64,000 nucleotides of DNA from Microbacterium lemovicicum (GTDB taxonomy: Bacteria > Actinomycetota > Actinomycetes > Actinomycetales > Microbacteriaceae). Positions 7,481 through 16,308 of this stretch are shown here, in pieces. The notes under the pieces are model-generated. The model ran no database searches, was not told the DNA's origin, and saw only the letters and a program-made list of their open reading frames with translations. Each line of letters opens with the position of its first letter. Position 1 is the first letter of the stretch. The DNA lies in assembly GCF_003991875.1 (NCBI RefSeq), contig NZ_CP031423.1, positions 620,001-684,000 on the forward strand. Direction: 5' to 3'. Position numbers and translations under genes: made by a program.

Positions 7481-8112
7481 GGACGTCCTCCGTTCTGCGG
7501 GCTGAAGTGCACCCACGTGCCGCTCGGCGGCCACACCGGGGCGCCCGTGACGGGATCGAGGTCTGTGACGAACGGAGCTCCGTTCGGCTGCGACCACACC
7601 GGCGTCGTGGGCGCCGTCACATCGACGCCGAGATCGTTCGACAGCTGCTGCGCGAACCCGTTCGGGTCTGCGCCGGTGTCGCACGAGAACAACCGTATCG
7701 GGGTCTGCCCGTCCCAGTCGGTGCGCCTGCGGACGACATCGGCGAAGGTCGAGGCGTCCATCATCGTGCCGTCGCCGCCCTGGACCTGCTGGGGAGACCC
7801 GTGCAGGTCCAGGACGTACTCGCCCGGATATTCCGGCACGTGCGCCGCCGCGTCACGATCCCTCTTCGGGAGGAAGTGCCACCCGGCGTCGGTCCTGCGC
7901 CCCCGGCGGGCGATGATGTCCCCCAACCACCCGCGGGCGGTGGCGTCGCTGACGCTGTCCGCATCGAAGGTGTCCACGTCCCGCACCGCGCGCACGATGC
8001 TGTCGAGATGGTTGTCGAGGTTCGTCGTCAGCTGGGACAGCTTGAGGTCGGTGTGACGCATGCCGTCCAGCACCGCCTGACGGAGCTCCCGCATGACCGG
8101 TTTGATCGACAT
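7477..8112 (-). CDS. Uncharacterised 211-residue protein with HG / SC dyad-like motifs
   Basis: Start ATG at 8112 chosen for the GGGAGGGG tract just upstream. Residues 1-70 look helical (MRELRQAVLDG, LTTNLDNHLDSIVRAV). The C-terminal half contains YVLDLHGSPQQ and, about 50 residues later, RLFSCDTGADPNGFAQQL, then GVDVTAPTTPVW. His-Gly followed by Ser-Cys at the ends of beta strands is the layout of clan CD (caspase/CHAT-like) peptidase folds, and similar SCxTG...APT blocks occur at the C-termini of actinobacterial polymorphic toxins. I recall this similarity rather than having searched it. No signal peptide. It overlaps a small downstream gene by 4 nt. Function unproven. Confidence 0.75.
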   Translation of the reverse strand: MSIKPVMRELRQAVLDGMRHTDLKLSQLTTNLDNHLDSIVRAVRDVDTFDADSVSDATARGWLGDIIARRGRRTDAGWHFLPKRDRDAAAHVPEYPGEYVLDLHGSPQQVQGGDGTMMDASTFADVVRRRTDWDGQTPIRLFSCDTGADPNGFAQQLSNDLGVDVTAPTTPVWSQPNGAPFVTDLDPVTGAPVWPPSGTWVHFSPQNGGRP

Positions 8113-8243
8113 CTGAGCCCCTCCCGACTTCGCGAGACGCCGACGCGTCCCGATGCTCAGAACGATAGGCGCCACGACCCGGAGAGGCGATGGAGAGAAG
8201 TACCCATGCGGTTCCGGCCCACGGTGCGGGCTTCGACGCCGGA

Positions 8244-8849
8244 TCAGTCCGGCAGTGGGACGGGCCGATGGGTGCGGGGGTCGACACGGAACGCGAGACG
8301 GGGCGGGATGCCGGTGAGGTCCACCGACACGATGTCGACAGGACGTGTCACGAGGCCCGCCGCCCTGTCGAGCACGCGCTGCCGGATGCCGTCGAGATCC
8401 AGTTCGCGGGCGCCGTCCAGGCGGACGACCCGATGCGATCCGAGCACCGAGCCCTGGTCGTCGTGCACGACGAAGTCGCGGGTCTCGACGACCTTCGCGG
8501 GGGAATCGGCCTGCGGGGTCAGGTCGTGGATCAGCCCGAGCGCCGACGCCGTCTCGACCCCGTCGGCTTGGAGCTGGAAGGTGACCTGGTCGGTCTCGAG
8601 CCACACGTGGTTGTCGGTCTCCTTGTTCGGCATCGGGATGCCGAACGGTCCCGGTGGAGTGAGCTCCGTCTCGATGTAGGCGAGGGCGTAGCGCCGCCGG
8701 AAGCTCTGGAAGCGCTCGCCGTCCGCCAGGGAGAGCGCACTCAGCTGGATGTGGGCGAGGATCTGTCGCGTGGGGAAGTGCGCCTCATGCGTCGCCCATC
8801 CGAGGTCGCCCCGGCGAGCCAGCCACGCCCCGTAGAACACCTGTGACAT
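8244..8849 (-). CDS. Hypothetical protein, 201 aa
   Basis: Not recognised. Start ATG at 8849 follows GGAGGG with about 7-nt spacing. The protein is soluble, without signal peptide or membrane segment, with many beta-strand-like stretches (HVWLETDQVTFQLQADG, VVETRDFVVHDDQ) and a proline-rich end. It precedes the HG/SC protein by a 131-nt gap on the same strand, so it may belong to the same unit. Codon use looks like that of its neighbours, so recent transfer is not obvious. Confidence 0.7.
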   Translation of the reverse strand: MSQVFYGAWLARRGDLGWATHEAHFPTRQILAHIQLSALSLADGERFQSFRRRYALAYIETELTPPGPFGIPMPNKETDNHVWLETDQVTFQLQADGVETASALGLIHDLTPQADSPAKVVETRDFVVHDDQGSVLGSHRVVRLDGARELDLDGIRQRVLDRAAGLVTRPVDIVSVDLTGIPPRLAFRVDPRTHRPVPLPD

Positions 8850-8980
8850 CGAACGTCCCTCCTGCCGCGCCGCAGCGCATCGTCGCCGGCGAGTGCCGAC
8901 ACGACGATGAGGAGGGAGGCCGGGGGTGTCCTGATACCTGATGCTCGGGCCTGAACTGCGCGGCGGCGTCGCCCTTCGCC

Positions 8981-9712
8981 TCAGACACTGGCCGCGCGAC
9001 CCCGTTCGAGCCAGGCGAAGACGTCGCGCCAGTGCGGTGCCGAAGGATCGATGGCGTCGAGATGGGGGAGGCTCGGCAGCTCCAGGAACGCGATGTCGCG
9101 TCCCGCCGCCCGAGAGGCGGCGACATAGGCGCGCGACTGCGTGACGGGGACGCGGGCATCGTCGCATCCATGGACGACGAGCACGTCGCCGGGCGGAGGG
9201 ATGTGAGCGATGGGTGATGCCTCGGCGAAGAGGTCCGGCCGACTCTCGGGCGACGCCTGGAGGAACTCCTCGACCGCACCGTCCCCGCTGCCCTCGCGAT
9301 ATGCGGCGACGAGATCCGTGACCGGGGCGAGCGCGACGATCGCATCCCCGGCGCGACCGTTGAGCAGAGCCAGCTGTCCTCCGACCGAGTGCCCGATGAT
9401 GAGCAGTTCCGATGTCGGGTCCCACGCCCGCACCGACGTCAGCGCGGCAGCGACGTCGTCCCGCGTGGCGGCCCAGCCGTCCCCGGCCCGTCGGTATTCG
9501 ATGTTCGCGACCAGCCACCCGGCTTCGAGCAGAGCCGGCGCCAGCGGCCGCATCAGGCCGGCGGTGAAGGGCGCTCGCCAGTAGCCGCCATGGATGAGCG
9601 CAGCGACGCCGCGGCGTCGCTCACGCGGATGCGACAGCTCGATCCGCTGATCGGGATGATCGCCGTAGCGGAGGATGCCCTCTGACGAGCCCCCGACCGG
9701 GGAGGCCGTCAC
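8981..9712 (-). CDS. Alpha/beta hydrolase, kynurenine-formamidase-like
   Basis: 243 residues. Features: oxyanion-hole motif HGGYWRAPF, nucleophile elbow GHSVGG, an acidic residue in VHGCDDARVP and a late His in LPHLDAIDP, giving a complete Ser-Asp-His triad. The HGGYW form is typical of kynurenine formamidase and related carboxylesterases. GTG start at 9712 overlaps the cupin stop (GTGA), so the two genes are translationally coupled. A cupin next to a formamidase-like hydrolase could act in aromatic or tryptophan-derived catabolism, but no other kynurenine gene is present here, so the substrate is open. Confidence 0.82.
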   Translation of the reverse strand: MTASPVGGSSEGILRYGDHPDQRIELSHPRERRRGVAALIHGGYWRAPFTAGLMRPLAPALLEAGWLVANIEYRRAGDGWAATRDDVAAALTSVRAWDPTSELLIIGHSVGGQLALLNGRAGDAIVALAPVTDLVAAYREGSGDGAVEEFLQASPESRPDLFAEASPIAHIPPPGDVLVVHGCDDARVPVTQSRAYVAASRAAGRDIAFLELPSLPHLDAIDPSAPHWRDVFAWLERGRAASV

Positions 9713-10185
9713 GCCCCGTCGACCGCGCCCTCGGGCAGGAAGTCGACGCCGTTCGCAGCCGACAGGCGGACGACCTCGGCGGGGTCGGTGACGTTGTGGA
9801 GCAGGCTGAACAGGTTCGCCAGCTTCCCGCCGGGACTGACCCAGAAGAGCGACTTCGCCACCGAGTCCTGCTTGTTGTAATAGGCGTGCGGCAGGTTGCG
9901 GGGCATCTGGACGAGATCGCCGGGGCCTGCGGTCGTCCACTGTCCATCGAGGTAGAGCGTGTAGACGCCCTCGAAGACGTAGATGAACTCGTCCTGCGTG
10001 GGGTGCACGTGCGGAGGGACTCCGGTGCCGGCCGGATCGAGCGACAGCCACGAATAGGTCGACGCGCTCTCGATCTTGGTGGTGTACGTGTGCCCGAGGA
10101 CGTTCCACACCCGACCGGCGTAGGCCTCGTCCGCCCGCACGATTCCCGCGGGAAGATCGCCGAGGATGATCTCTTCGGAACTCAT
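9709..10185 (-). CDS. Cupin-domain protein
   Basis: 158 residues. A single cupin barrel with the first metal motif in PPHVHPTQDEFIYVFEG (two His and a Glu) and the second in PRNLPHAYYNK (His). This is the quercetin-2,3-dioxygenase-like/sugar-binding type and probably binds a divalent metal. ATG at 10185 with GAGGTGG 8 nt upstream. It is the first gene of a pair with the alpha/beta hydrolase. It could be a small dioxygenase, an isomerase or a non-catalytic binding protein. The family is secure, the role unknown. Confidence 0.85.
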   Translation of the reverse strand: MSSEEIILGDLPAGIVRADEAYAGRVWNVLGHTYTTKIESASTYSWLSLDPAGTGVPPHVHPTQDEFIYVFEGVYTLYLDGQWTTAGPGDLVQMPRNLPHAYYNKQDSVAKSLFWVSPGGKLANLFSLLHNVTDPAEVVRLSAANGVDFLPEGAVDGA

Positions 10186-10252
10186 TGCGATGTCCACCTC
10201 TCCCTGAATGACGCTGACGCTATCAGGCGACCTCTCGCGGCCGTCATGCGCG

Positions 10253-10435
10253 GATGAGATCTCGACCATCCCGTCCGGCATCTTCCCCGAGAACGCCGCA
10301 TCCCGAGCCCTCCACGCCCGACACGGCTTCCGCGAACTCGGCATCCGGGAGCGGATCGGACTGATGACATGCGGTCCCTAGTCCCGGCAGTGGCGCGACG
10401 ACGTCCTCGTCGAACGGCGCAGTATGGGGTCATGA
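10253..10435 (+). pseudogene. Remnant of a GNAT acetyltransferase (phosphinothricin acetyltransferase-like)
   Basis: No intact gene lies between the cupin start (10185) and the MFS gene (10499), but one frame reads as the C-terminus of a PAT/Bar-type GNAT enzyme: STIPSGIFPENAASRALH, then HGFRELGIRER, an in-frame TAG at 10379-10381, then QWRDDVLVERRS and a TGA at 10433-10435. The IFPENAAS...LH..GFRE..I.ER order and the W-R-D...ER end are characteristic of that family. The N-terminal two thirds are missing. A 5' deletion plus a premature stop indicates a decayed gene. Confidence 0.65.
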
Positions 10436-10498
10436 CCATCGAGGAGCCATCGTGGCGGCCGGTGTGACCGCCTGTCGCGGTCCCGCGCGCGCTCGGTC

Positions 10499-11869
10499 GT
10501 GCGCGTGAACGGCCCGTCGGGGGAGGATGCTGCGCCGGGGCGCGTCCACGGGACGGGTGCCGTCATCGTCGCTCAGCTGCTGCTGCGGACGGCGTCGGCC
10601 GCGGGAGCGCTCGCGCTCGGCTCGTACTTCGTCGACCTGTCGCGCGACGGCGCGCCCGTGGGTGCGGTGCTCCTCGGCGTGCTGTCGGGTCTCAGCTTCC
10701 TGGCCGAGCTGGTGCTCGCTCCCGCTGCCGGGTCCGCCAGCGACCGGCGCGGACGGCGCGTCTTCCTCATCGTCGCCCCCCTCCTGGCGGCGGCGGGCAT
10801 CCTGCTCACCCCCGGTGCGTCGCTCATCGCCGCGGCGCCCTCCGTCGCGCTGGTGGTCGTCGTGGTGGGCACGTCGCGGCTCCTCGACGGTGCCGGCGCC
10901 GCGATCTCCGCGCCGGCGACGCTGGGCCTGCTGGCCGATGCGAGTGACGGGGACCGGGCACGCAGGGGCCGCGTGACGAGCCTGTACGAGCTGTCCTCGT
11001 CCGGCGGCATCGCCCTGGGCGCCGTCGCGGGGCCGCTGCTGTTCGGCGCCCTGGGGCTGTGGAGCTTCGCGGTCCTCTGCGGCGTCTATGTCGTGGCATC
11101 CGTCATCGTCCTGATCTTCGTCCCGCCCTCCCCGGTCGGCGTGTCGACGCCCACCCGAACCCGCGCCACCGACCGGATCCGGGTACTCCTCCAACCCCGG
11201 CTCCTCGCCTTCCTGCCGGCCTGGATCGCCGTGAACGCGATCCTCGGCATCTGGGTCACGTCGCAGATCACCTTCGTCCTCGCCGGCGATCGTCGCGCCG
11301 AGGGCCAGAGTTTCCCGGGTGCGTTCGCCGGGAACGAGGCGGGGCTGTCGGCCGTCCTCGGGGTGTATGTGCTCGTCTTCAGCCTCTGCATCCTCGCGTG
11401 GGCGTTCTTCATCGGACGGCTTCCGACCGTGCCCGTCCTCTTCATCACGGTCGCGGGAGCGATCGTCGCCTCCCTGGGCCTGATGCTGGCCAATCACGGA
11501 CTGCCGCTCGCCGTCGCCCTTCCGCTGGTGCTGCTCGGGGTCTTCCTCGAGGCCGGCTTCACGCCCGCCGCGCTCACCCACCTCAGCGACATCTCACGGG
11601 AGTATCGCGAGAACCGGGGTCTCATCATGGGTGCCTACTCGGTGGTCGTGGGGGCCGGGTACCTCCTCGGCAACGTCCTCGGCGGTGTGTTCGCGGAGTG
11701 GCTGCTGTTCGACGGACTGGCGCTGTTGACGATGGCCCTGGCCGTGGTGGCGCTCGTGGCGATCGCGGCGATGGCCGTGGTGGAGAAGCGCTCGCGCGCC
11801 GGCGACCGCCGTCACGGCGACGAGTCGGGCACGACATCGGTCGCGACGGATCCGAACGAGCACCCGTGA
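10499..11869 (+). CDS. Major facilitator superfamily transporter
   Basis: 456 residues, about 12 hydrophobic segments. The motif-A-like loop between TM2 and TM3 is visible (GSASDRRGRRVFL), a standard MFS signature. A cytoplasmic central loop occurs near residue 210-225, and the C-terminal tail is charged. Start GTG at 10499 is tentative, since no clear ribosome site is seen and a GTG at 10505 is possible. Substrate unknown: the gene stands alone between a decayed acetyltransferase and the radical SAM gene, and overall architecture suggests a drug or metabolite exporter. Confidence 0.85.
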   Translation: MRVNGPSGEDAAPGRVHGTGAVIVAQLLLRTASAAGALALGSYFVDLSRDGAPVGAVLLGVLSGLSFLAELVLAPAAGSASDRRGRRVFLIVAPLLAAAGILLTPGASLIAAAPSVALVVVVVGTSRLLDGAGAAISAPATLGLLADASDGDRARRGRVTSLYELSSSGGIALGAVAGPLLFGALGLWSFAVLCGVYVVASVIVLIFVPPSPVGVSTPTRTRATDRIRVLLQPRLLAFLPAWIAVNAILGIWVTSQITFVLAGDRRAEGQSFPGAFAGNEAGLSAVLGVYVLVFSLCILAWAFFIGRLPTVPVLFITVAGAIVASLGLMLANHGLPLAVALPLVLLGVFLEAGFTPAALTHLSDISREYRENRGLIMGAYSVVVGAGYLLGNVLGGVFAEWLLFDGLALLTMALAVVALVAIAAMAVVEKRSRAGDRRHGDESGTTSVATDPNEHP

Positions 11870-11973
11870 GGCAGAATGCAGGCAGAGCCGGGATCGACCC
11901 ATCCGCGACCCCGCCGGTGACGAATCATCCGACAACGACGTAGGACGTGGCCCTGCGGGCACGGAAGGAACCC

Positions 11974-13458
11974 ATGCGACTGGCGACGACGCTCCGGCGG
12001 TTCGAACTCGAGACGCGCCCCATCCACCCCGATACGCGGGCGGCGCTCGATCTCCGGTGGGCCCAGCTGCCCGAGCACGTGAAGACGCCCAATCAGCTTC
12101 TCGGGCGCTGCGCCGTGGGCTGCGAGGGCACGCACGGGGTCTTTCCGAAATGCAATCTGACGTGTTCGCCCTGCTACCACTCGGCGGATGCGAACAAGGT
12201 GCGCATCGACGGCGACCACACCGTGGACAACGTCGCGCGTCAGATGGCCTACCTGCGCAAGATCAGAGGGCCCCGCGCTCATGCGCAGCTGATCGGCGGC
12301 GAGGTCAGCCTGCTGTCGGCCGAAGACCACGCACAGGCTCTGCTCGCGATGCGCGCGGCCGGTCGAGAGCCGATGTCCATGACGCACGGCGACTTCGACG
12401 ACGAGTACCTGCGGGATCTCGTGCTCGACGCGGACGGCGTGCCGCGCTTCGACAAGGTCTCCTTCGCGGCGCACTTCGATTCCCTCATGCGCGGGCGGCG
12501 CGGCGCCGTCCGTCCGCACAGCGAGGCGGAGCTGAATCCGTTCCGCGAGAAGTTCGCCCAGATGTTCGTCGATCTCAAGCGCGACCACGGCGTCAACCGG
12601 TATCTGGCCCACAACATGACGGTCACACCGTCGAACGTCGATGAGGTCGAGCAGGTCACCAGGGACGTCCTGGAAATGCCCTACGACATGATGTCGTTCC
12701 AACCGGCGGCGTTCATCGGAGACGATCGCCGCTGGCGCGAGGACTTCGGCGAGGTCACGATCGACGCCGTCTGGGAGCGCATCGAGCGAGGCGCCGGCCA
12801 CAAGCTGCCGTGGCAGGCCACCCAGTTCGGTGATCCCCGGTGCAACCGATCCACGGTGGGCGTCCGCGTCGGCGCGGGGTTCGCCGCGCTGCTCGACCCC
12901 GAGGAGCCCAAGGACATCGCGGCACGCGATCGCTTCCTGGATCACTTCGGGGGGATGATCTTCGGCGACGTGCCGAAGCCGATCCTGACGGTCAAGGTGG
13001 TGCGCGCTCTCGCAGCCCACCCGGGCGATATCGCTCCGCTGATCGGGCTCGCTCGACGCGTGCTGCGGCGCGCCGGCGGCCTGGCCCGCGTGCTTCGTGA
13101 GGCACGGCGCGGGAAGGTCTCGTTCAAGACGTTCGTCGTCCACAACTTCATGGACGCCGCGCAGGTCGATCCGGCCTGGAAGCTCATGGAGCAGGGCCTC
13201 GTGGCGGACGACCCTCTCCTCAAGGAGACGCAGGAGCGGCTGGGGTCGTGCATGTACGCGATGTCGCACCCCGAGTCCGGACGTCTGGTCCCCGCGTGCG
13301 TGCAGCATTCCGTCCTGGATCCGATCGAGAACGTGGAGCTGCGGCGACTGCTTCCCCTTCCCGGCCTCCGCGACGGCGCCGAGCCGCAGATCGTCGCACG
13401 GCCGTCCGGGCTGAGCGCCGTCCGCGAGACCGGACCGGCGCGCGTCGGCTCGATCTGA
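11974..13458 (+). CDS. Radical SAM protein of unknown specificity
   Basis: 494 residues; ATG at 11974 with GGAAGGAA 4 nt upstream (a GTG at 11947 is less likely). The N-terminal region has a dense cysteine cluster: GRCAVGCEGTHG, then CNLTCSPCYH, the CxxxCxxC motif that binds the SAM-cleaving 4Fe-4S cluster. Further cysteines occur later (DPRCNRS, GSCMYAM, VPACVQ) and could hold an auxiliary cluster. It precedes a convergent ABC importer and lies in a block also containing a TVP38 protein, a CDP-alcohol phosphatidyltransferase, a flavoprotein and a methyltransferase. The extra CxxxC before the canonical motif is unusual. Substrate unknown; a lipid or small-molecule modification linked to the neighbouring transporter is an inference. 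Confidence 0.85.
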   Translation: MRLATTLRRFELETRPIHPDTRAALDLRWAQLPEHVKTPNQLLGRCAVGCEGTHGVFPKCNLTCSPCYHSADANKVRIDGDHTVDNVARQMAYLRKIRGPRAHAQLIGGEVSLLSAEDHAQALLAMRAAGREPMSMTHGDFDDEYLRDLVLDADGVPRFDKVSFAAHFDSLMRGRRGAVRPHSEAELNPFREKFAQMFVDLKRDHGVNRYLAHNMTVTPSNVDEVEQVTRDVLEMPYDMMSFQPAAFIGDDRRWREDFGEVTIDAVWERIERGAGHKLPWQATQFGDPRCNRSTVGVRVGAGFAALLDPEEPKDIAARDRFLDHFGGMIFGDVPKPILTVKVVRALAAHPGDIAPLIGLARRVLRRAGGLARVLREARRGKVSFKTFVVHNFMDAAQVDPAWKLMEQGLVADDPLLKETQERLGSCMYAMSHPESGRLVPACVQHSVLDPIENVELRRLLPLPGLRDGAEPQIVARPSGLSAVRETGPARVGSI

Positions 13459-13507
13459 TCGGCACCGGCGCGGCCTGGTCGGCGCCACCACGCTGTTCCT
13501 GCCCGAG

Positions 13508-14557
13508 TCAGGCGGTCACGACGTGCACCGCCGCTTCGGGCAGGGTCAGCACGACCGGCTGACCCACGACGCACGACTGCATCGGCGAGACCTCCGCGTG
13601 CAGCAGAATGCCCCGACACCGGACGGCGACCTCGAGGCGGGCTCCGGTCCCCCGCAGCGTCTCGACGACGCCGGCGACGCCCTCGACCCCCGGATGCCGC
13701 TCCGAGGCGGGCTGGAGCACCACGTCCTCCTGGCGGATGACGAGGGTGCCGGGGCCGTGGGCGACCCCGCTTGAGACGCGGACCATGCCCAGCGCGCTGT
13801 GGTGCCACCCGCCGTCCACGGTGCCGGGCACCTCGTTGCGTCCACCCATCAGCTGCGCGGCCCGCATCGTGCGCGGTCGACGGTAGGCCTCGGCCACCGT
13901 GCCCTCACCGAGGAGCCGGCCGTGCTCGATGAGGGCGATGCGATCCGACACCCGCGACGCCTCGTCCCGGTCATGGGTGACCAGGACGATGGTGGGAGAC
14001 GCGGCAGCCCGGACCGATTCGAGCAGGTCGTGCATATCCGCGCGAAGTGCGGGGTCCAGCGCGCTGAAGGGCTCGTCCAGCAGCAGCACGGCGGGAGCCG
14101 CCGCGAGAGCGCGGGCGATCGCCACGCGCTGCTCCTGACCGCCCGACAGCTCGTCCACCCGGCGGTCGCCGAAGCCGGACAGCTGGACCATGTCCAGGTA
14201 GGCATCCGCCCGTTCCCGGGCCGACGCCCGAGACGCCCCCGCCACCCGTCCTGCGAAGGCGACGTTGTCCACGACGGACAGATGAGGGAAGAGCAGCGAC
14301 CGCTGGAAGACCATGCCCACGCCGCGGCGCTCGGCGGCGACGCCGGCGACGTCTCTCCCCCCGATCAGCACCGAACCGGCATCCGCCGTCTCGAGTCCGG
14401 CGATGACCCGCAGGAGGGTGCTCTTGCCCGATCCGCTCGGTCCGAGCACGGCGGTGCAGCTCCCGGCCTCGACCGTGAGCGAGACGTCGTGCAGGGCGGG
14501 GAGGCCGGCGTCGGTGAACCGCTTCCCGACGCCGCGGAGAGCGAGTTCAGCGCTCAC
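13508..14557 (-). CDS. ABC transporter ATP-binding protein (YnjD/spermidine-thiamine type)
   Basis: 349 residues. ATPase domain at about 5-225: Walker A GPSGSGKST, Q-loop VFQRSLLFP, signature ELSGGQEQR, Walker B VLLLDEPFSALD and H-loop VTHDRDEA. A C-terminal TOBE-like domain (about 245-349) is of the kind found in iron, molybdate and spermidine importers. GTG start at 14557 overlaps the permease gene upstream by 11 nt. It is the last of four genes (binding protein, two permeases, ATPase) in one operon. In E. coli the counterpart YnjBCD is an uncharacterised importer; the substrate is unknown. Confidence 0.9.
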   Translation of the reverse strand: MSAELALRGVGKRFTDAGLPALHDVSLTVEAGSCTAVLGPSGSGKSTLLRVIAGLETADAGSVLIGGRDVAGVAAERRGVGMVFQRSLLFPHLSVVDNVAFAGRVAGASRASARERADAYLDMVQLSGFGDRRVDELSGGQEQRVAIARALAAAPAVLLLDEPFSALDPALRADMHDLLESVRAAASPTIVLVTHDRDEASRVSDRIALIEHGRLLGEGTVAEAYRRPRTMRAAQLMGGRNEVPGTVDGGWHHSALGMVRVSSGVAHGPGTLVIRQEDVVLQPASERHPGVEGVAGVVETLRGTGARLEVAVRCRGILLHAEVSPMQSCVVGQPVVLTLPEAAVHVVTA

Positions 14558-15428
14558 GAGCTGCTCCCGCGCCAAGGGAGGCCACAGGATCCGGGATGCC
14601 GCGGGTCGGCGCCGGGCGGACGGCCCCGCGCCGCGGGCCACGCAGTCGGAGGACGGCGAGCAGGAGCGCGATCGGCGGGAGGACGGCGGTCAACGACATG
14701 ACCGCGACGGCCGCGTCGTTGCCGAGACCGGCGGCCGCGCTCGCGACCACGAGGGGGAGTGTCACGATCTCACCACCGCCGACGATGAGGGTCACGATGT
14801 AGTCACTCCATGCGATGAGGAACGCGAAGAAGGCCGCACGCGCGAGCGCGGGGGCGATCATCGGGAGCTGGATGCGGCGCAGGACCTGGAGCCTCCCGGC
14901 GCCGAGCAGCCGCGCCTCCTCCTCGTAAGAGAGGTCGTAGGCCCCGTAGGCGGCGCGCATGACGAACGCGGTGTAGGGCAGCGCGAGGACGACCAGCACG
15001 ATGACCACCCCGGCCGCGGAAGGCACGTGAACCCGGAGGAGGAGCACGTTGACCCCGAGGACGGCGGCGAAGGGGGGCAGGGCGATCGGCGCGAGCAGCA
15101 TCGCGGAGACGGTCCGCGGGAACGGGACCGCGCCGAACGTCAGAGCCCGTGCGGCCAGCGCGCCGAGGGGAGTCGCGACGGCGGCGACGATCAGTCCCAG
15201 CAGAACGGAGCGCGCGAAGGAGGGGAGGGCTCCGAAGCCGACGGCGTCCTCGACGCCGCGCAGTCCCCAGGACGTCGGCAGCGGAGACGGGAACGACCAC
15301 GCGTCGGCGAACGACCAGAGGGCCAGCGGCAGGAACGGCACCGCGAACCACACGACGAGGGCGATCGTGGCGGCGAGACGGATCAGGCGTCCGGCCCCTC
15401 GCGGGGCGGTCAGGGCGCTCGAGGTCAT
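14547..15428 (-). CDS. ABC transporter permease, YnjC-like second half
   Basis: 293 residues with six hydrophobic segments and an EAA-type loop (YEEEARLLGAGRLQVLRRIQLP) that contacts the ATPase. It starts 4 nt after the stop of the other permease and overlaps the ATPase gene, so all are translated in series. E. coli YnjC is a fused two-domain permease; here the two halves are separate genes. A binding-protein-dependent importer permease of the spermidine/Fe(III)/thiamine class. Substrate unknown. Confidence 0.88.
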   Translation of the reverse strand: MTSSALTAPRGAGRLIRLAATIALVVWFAVPFLPLALWSFADAWSFPSPLPTSWGLRGVEDAVGFGALPSFARSVLLGLIVAAVATPLGALAARALTFGAVPFPRTVSAMLLAPIALPPFAAVLGVNVLLLRVHVPSAAGVVIVLVVLALPYTAFVMRAAYGAYDLSYEEEARLLGAGRLQVLRRIQLPMIAPALARAAFFAFLIAWSDYIVTLIVGGGEIVTLPLVVASAAAGLGNDAAVAVMSLTAVLPPIALLLAVLRLRGPRRGAVRPAPTRGIPDPVASLGAGAARER

Positions 15429-15432
15429 GCGG

Positions 15433-16308
15433 TCACCGCCATACCGCAGTGCGTCGCAGGGCCGCGAACGTGCCCCCGACGAAGGCGAGGGCGATGGCGC
15501 ACGTGATGAGGGCCACCGCGGCCGCCTCCGGGCGGGAGTCGAGCGACACCCCTTGGAAGAGGCGCACCGCGAGCACGGGCAGCGGCTCGGGATAGGTGCG
15601 TCCCAGCAGCCACGACACCTCGTACGAGCCCAGTGCGTACACGAAGCTGATCGCGGCGCAGATCACGATGGACGGCATCGTCAGGGGCAGCAGCACGTGG
15701 CGGAAGCGACGCCACCGCCCGGCGCCGAGCAGAGCGGCGGTCTCGTCGTACGTGGCGATCCGTGTGGCGAGCGTTCCTGTCACGACCAGGGCGACGAACG
15801 CCGACTCCTTCCACGCGAACTCGGCGATGACGGCTCCCCACAGCGGCCCGCCCACCCATGCCGGCCACGCCTCGGGCGGGATTCCGAGCAGCCGCGGCAG
15901 GACACCTGCGTCGGACAGCAGCAGCCCGATGGCGGCCGCGCCGATGAGGTGGGGCACGGTGACGGTGGTGGCGCCGAGCGCCGCGATCAGCCGGCTGCCG
16001 ATCCGTCCCGACACGATGACCACGGCAGCGACCGTCCCGACGACGACGGCGACCAGCGTCGCCACCGTCGCCACGGCCAGGGAGACGATCACGGCCGCCC
16101 CGAGCTCGCGCGGGTGGGCGAGGAACGCGTCCGCCCGCGCCACCGCGGGGCCGGCGACCGGCATGAGACCGAACGCCTGCAGCAGCGTCGCTCCGATGCC
16201 GCCGCCGACGACCAGCGCGGCCGGCAGCACGGCCGGGAGCACGAGGAGCGCACCCTGCACGCGCTGGGCGGTCGTCCCGCGGCGTCGCGCGACAGGCGCG
16301 AAGCTCAT
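15433..16308 (-). CDS. ABC transporter permease, YnjC-like first half
   Basis: 291 residues with six or more hydrophobic segments. The EAA loop is YDETAALLGAGRWRRFRHVLLP. ATG at 16308 overlaps the stop of the substrate-binding lipoprotein (ATGA), and the second permease starts 4 nt after its stop, so stoichiometric expression is expected. It is distinct in sequence from the second permease, giving a heterodimeric channel. Confidence 0.88.
   Translation of the reverse strand: MSFAPVARRRGTTAQRVQGALLVLPAVLPAALVVGGGIGATLLQAFGLMPVAGPAVARADAFLAHPRELGAAVIVSLAVATVATLVAVVVGTVAAVVIVSGRIGSRLIAALGATTVTVPHLIGAAAIGLLLSDAGVLPRLLGIPPEAWPAWVGGPLWGAVIAEFAWKESAFVALVVTGTLATRIATYDETAALLGAGRWRRFRHVLLPLTMPSIVICAAISFVYALGSYEVSWLLGRTYPEPLPVLAVRLFQGVSLDSRPEAAAVALITCAIALAFVGGTFAALRRTAVWR

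Noticed and set aside
10182..10500. An intact small gene between the cupin and MFS genes
   Set aside because: The only frame with family similarity has no start in the right place and an in-frame stop; it is reported as a pseudogene.
11812..13491. 559-codon minus-strand open frame over the radical SAM gene
   Set aside because: The plus strand carries the CxxxCxxC cluster and a good ribosome site; the antisense frame has no motif.
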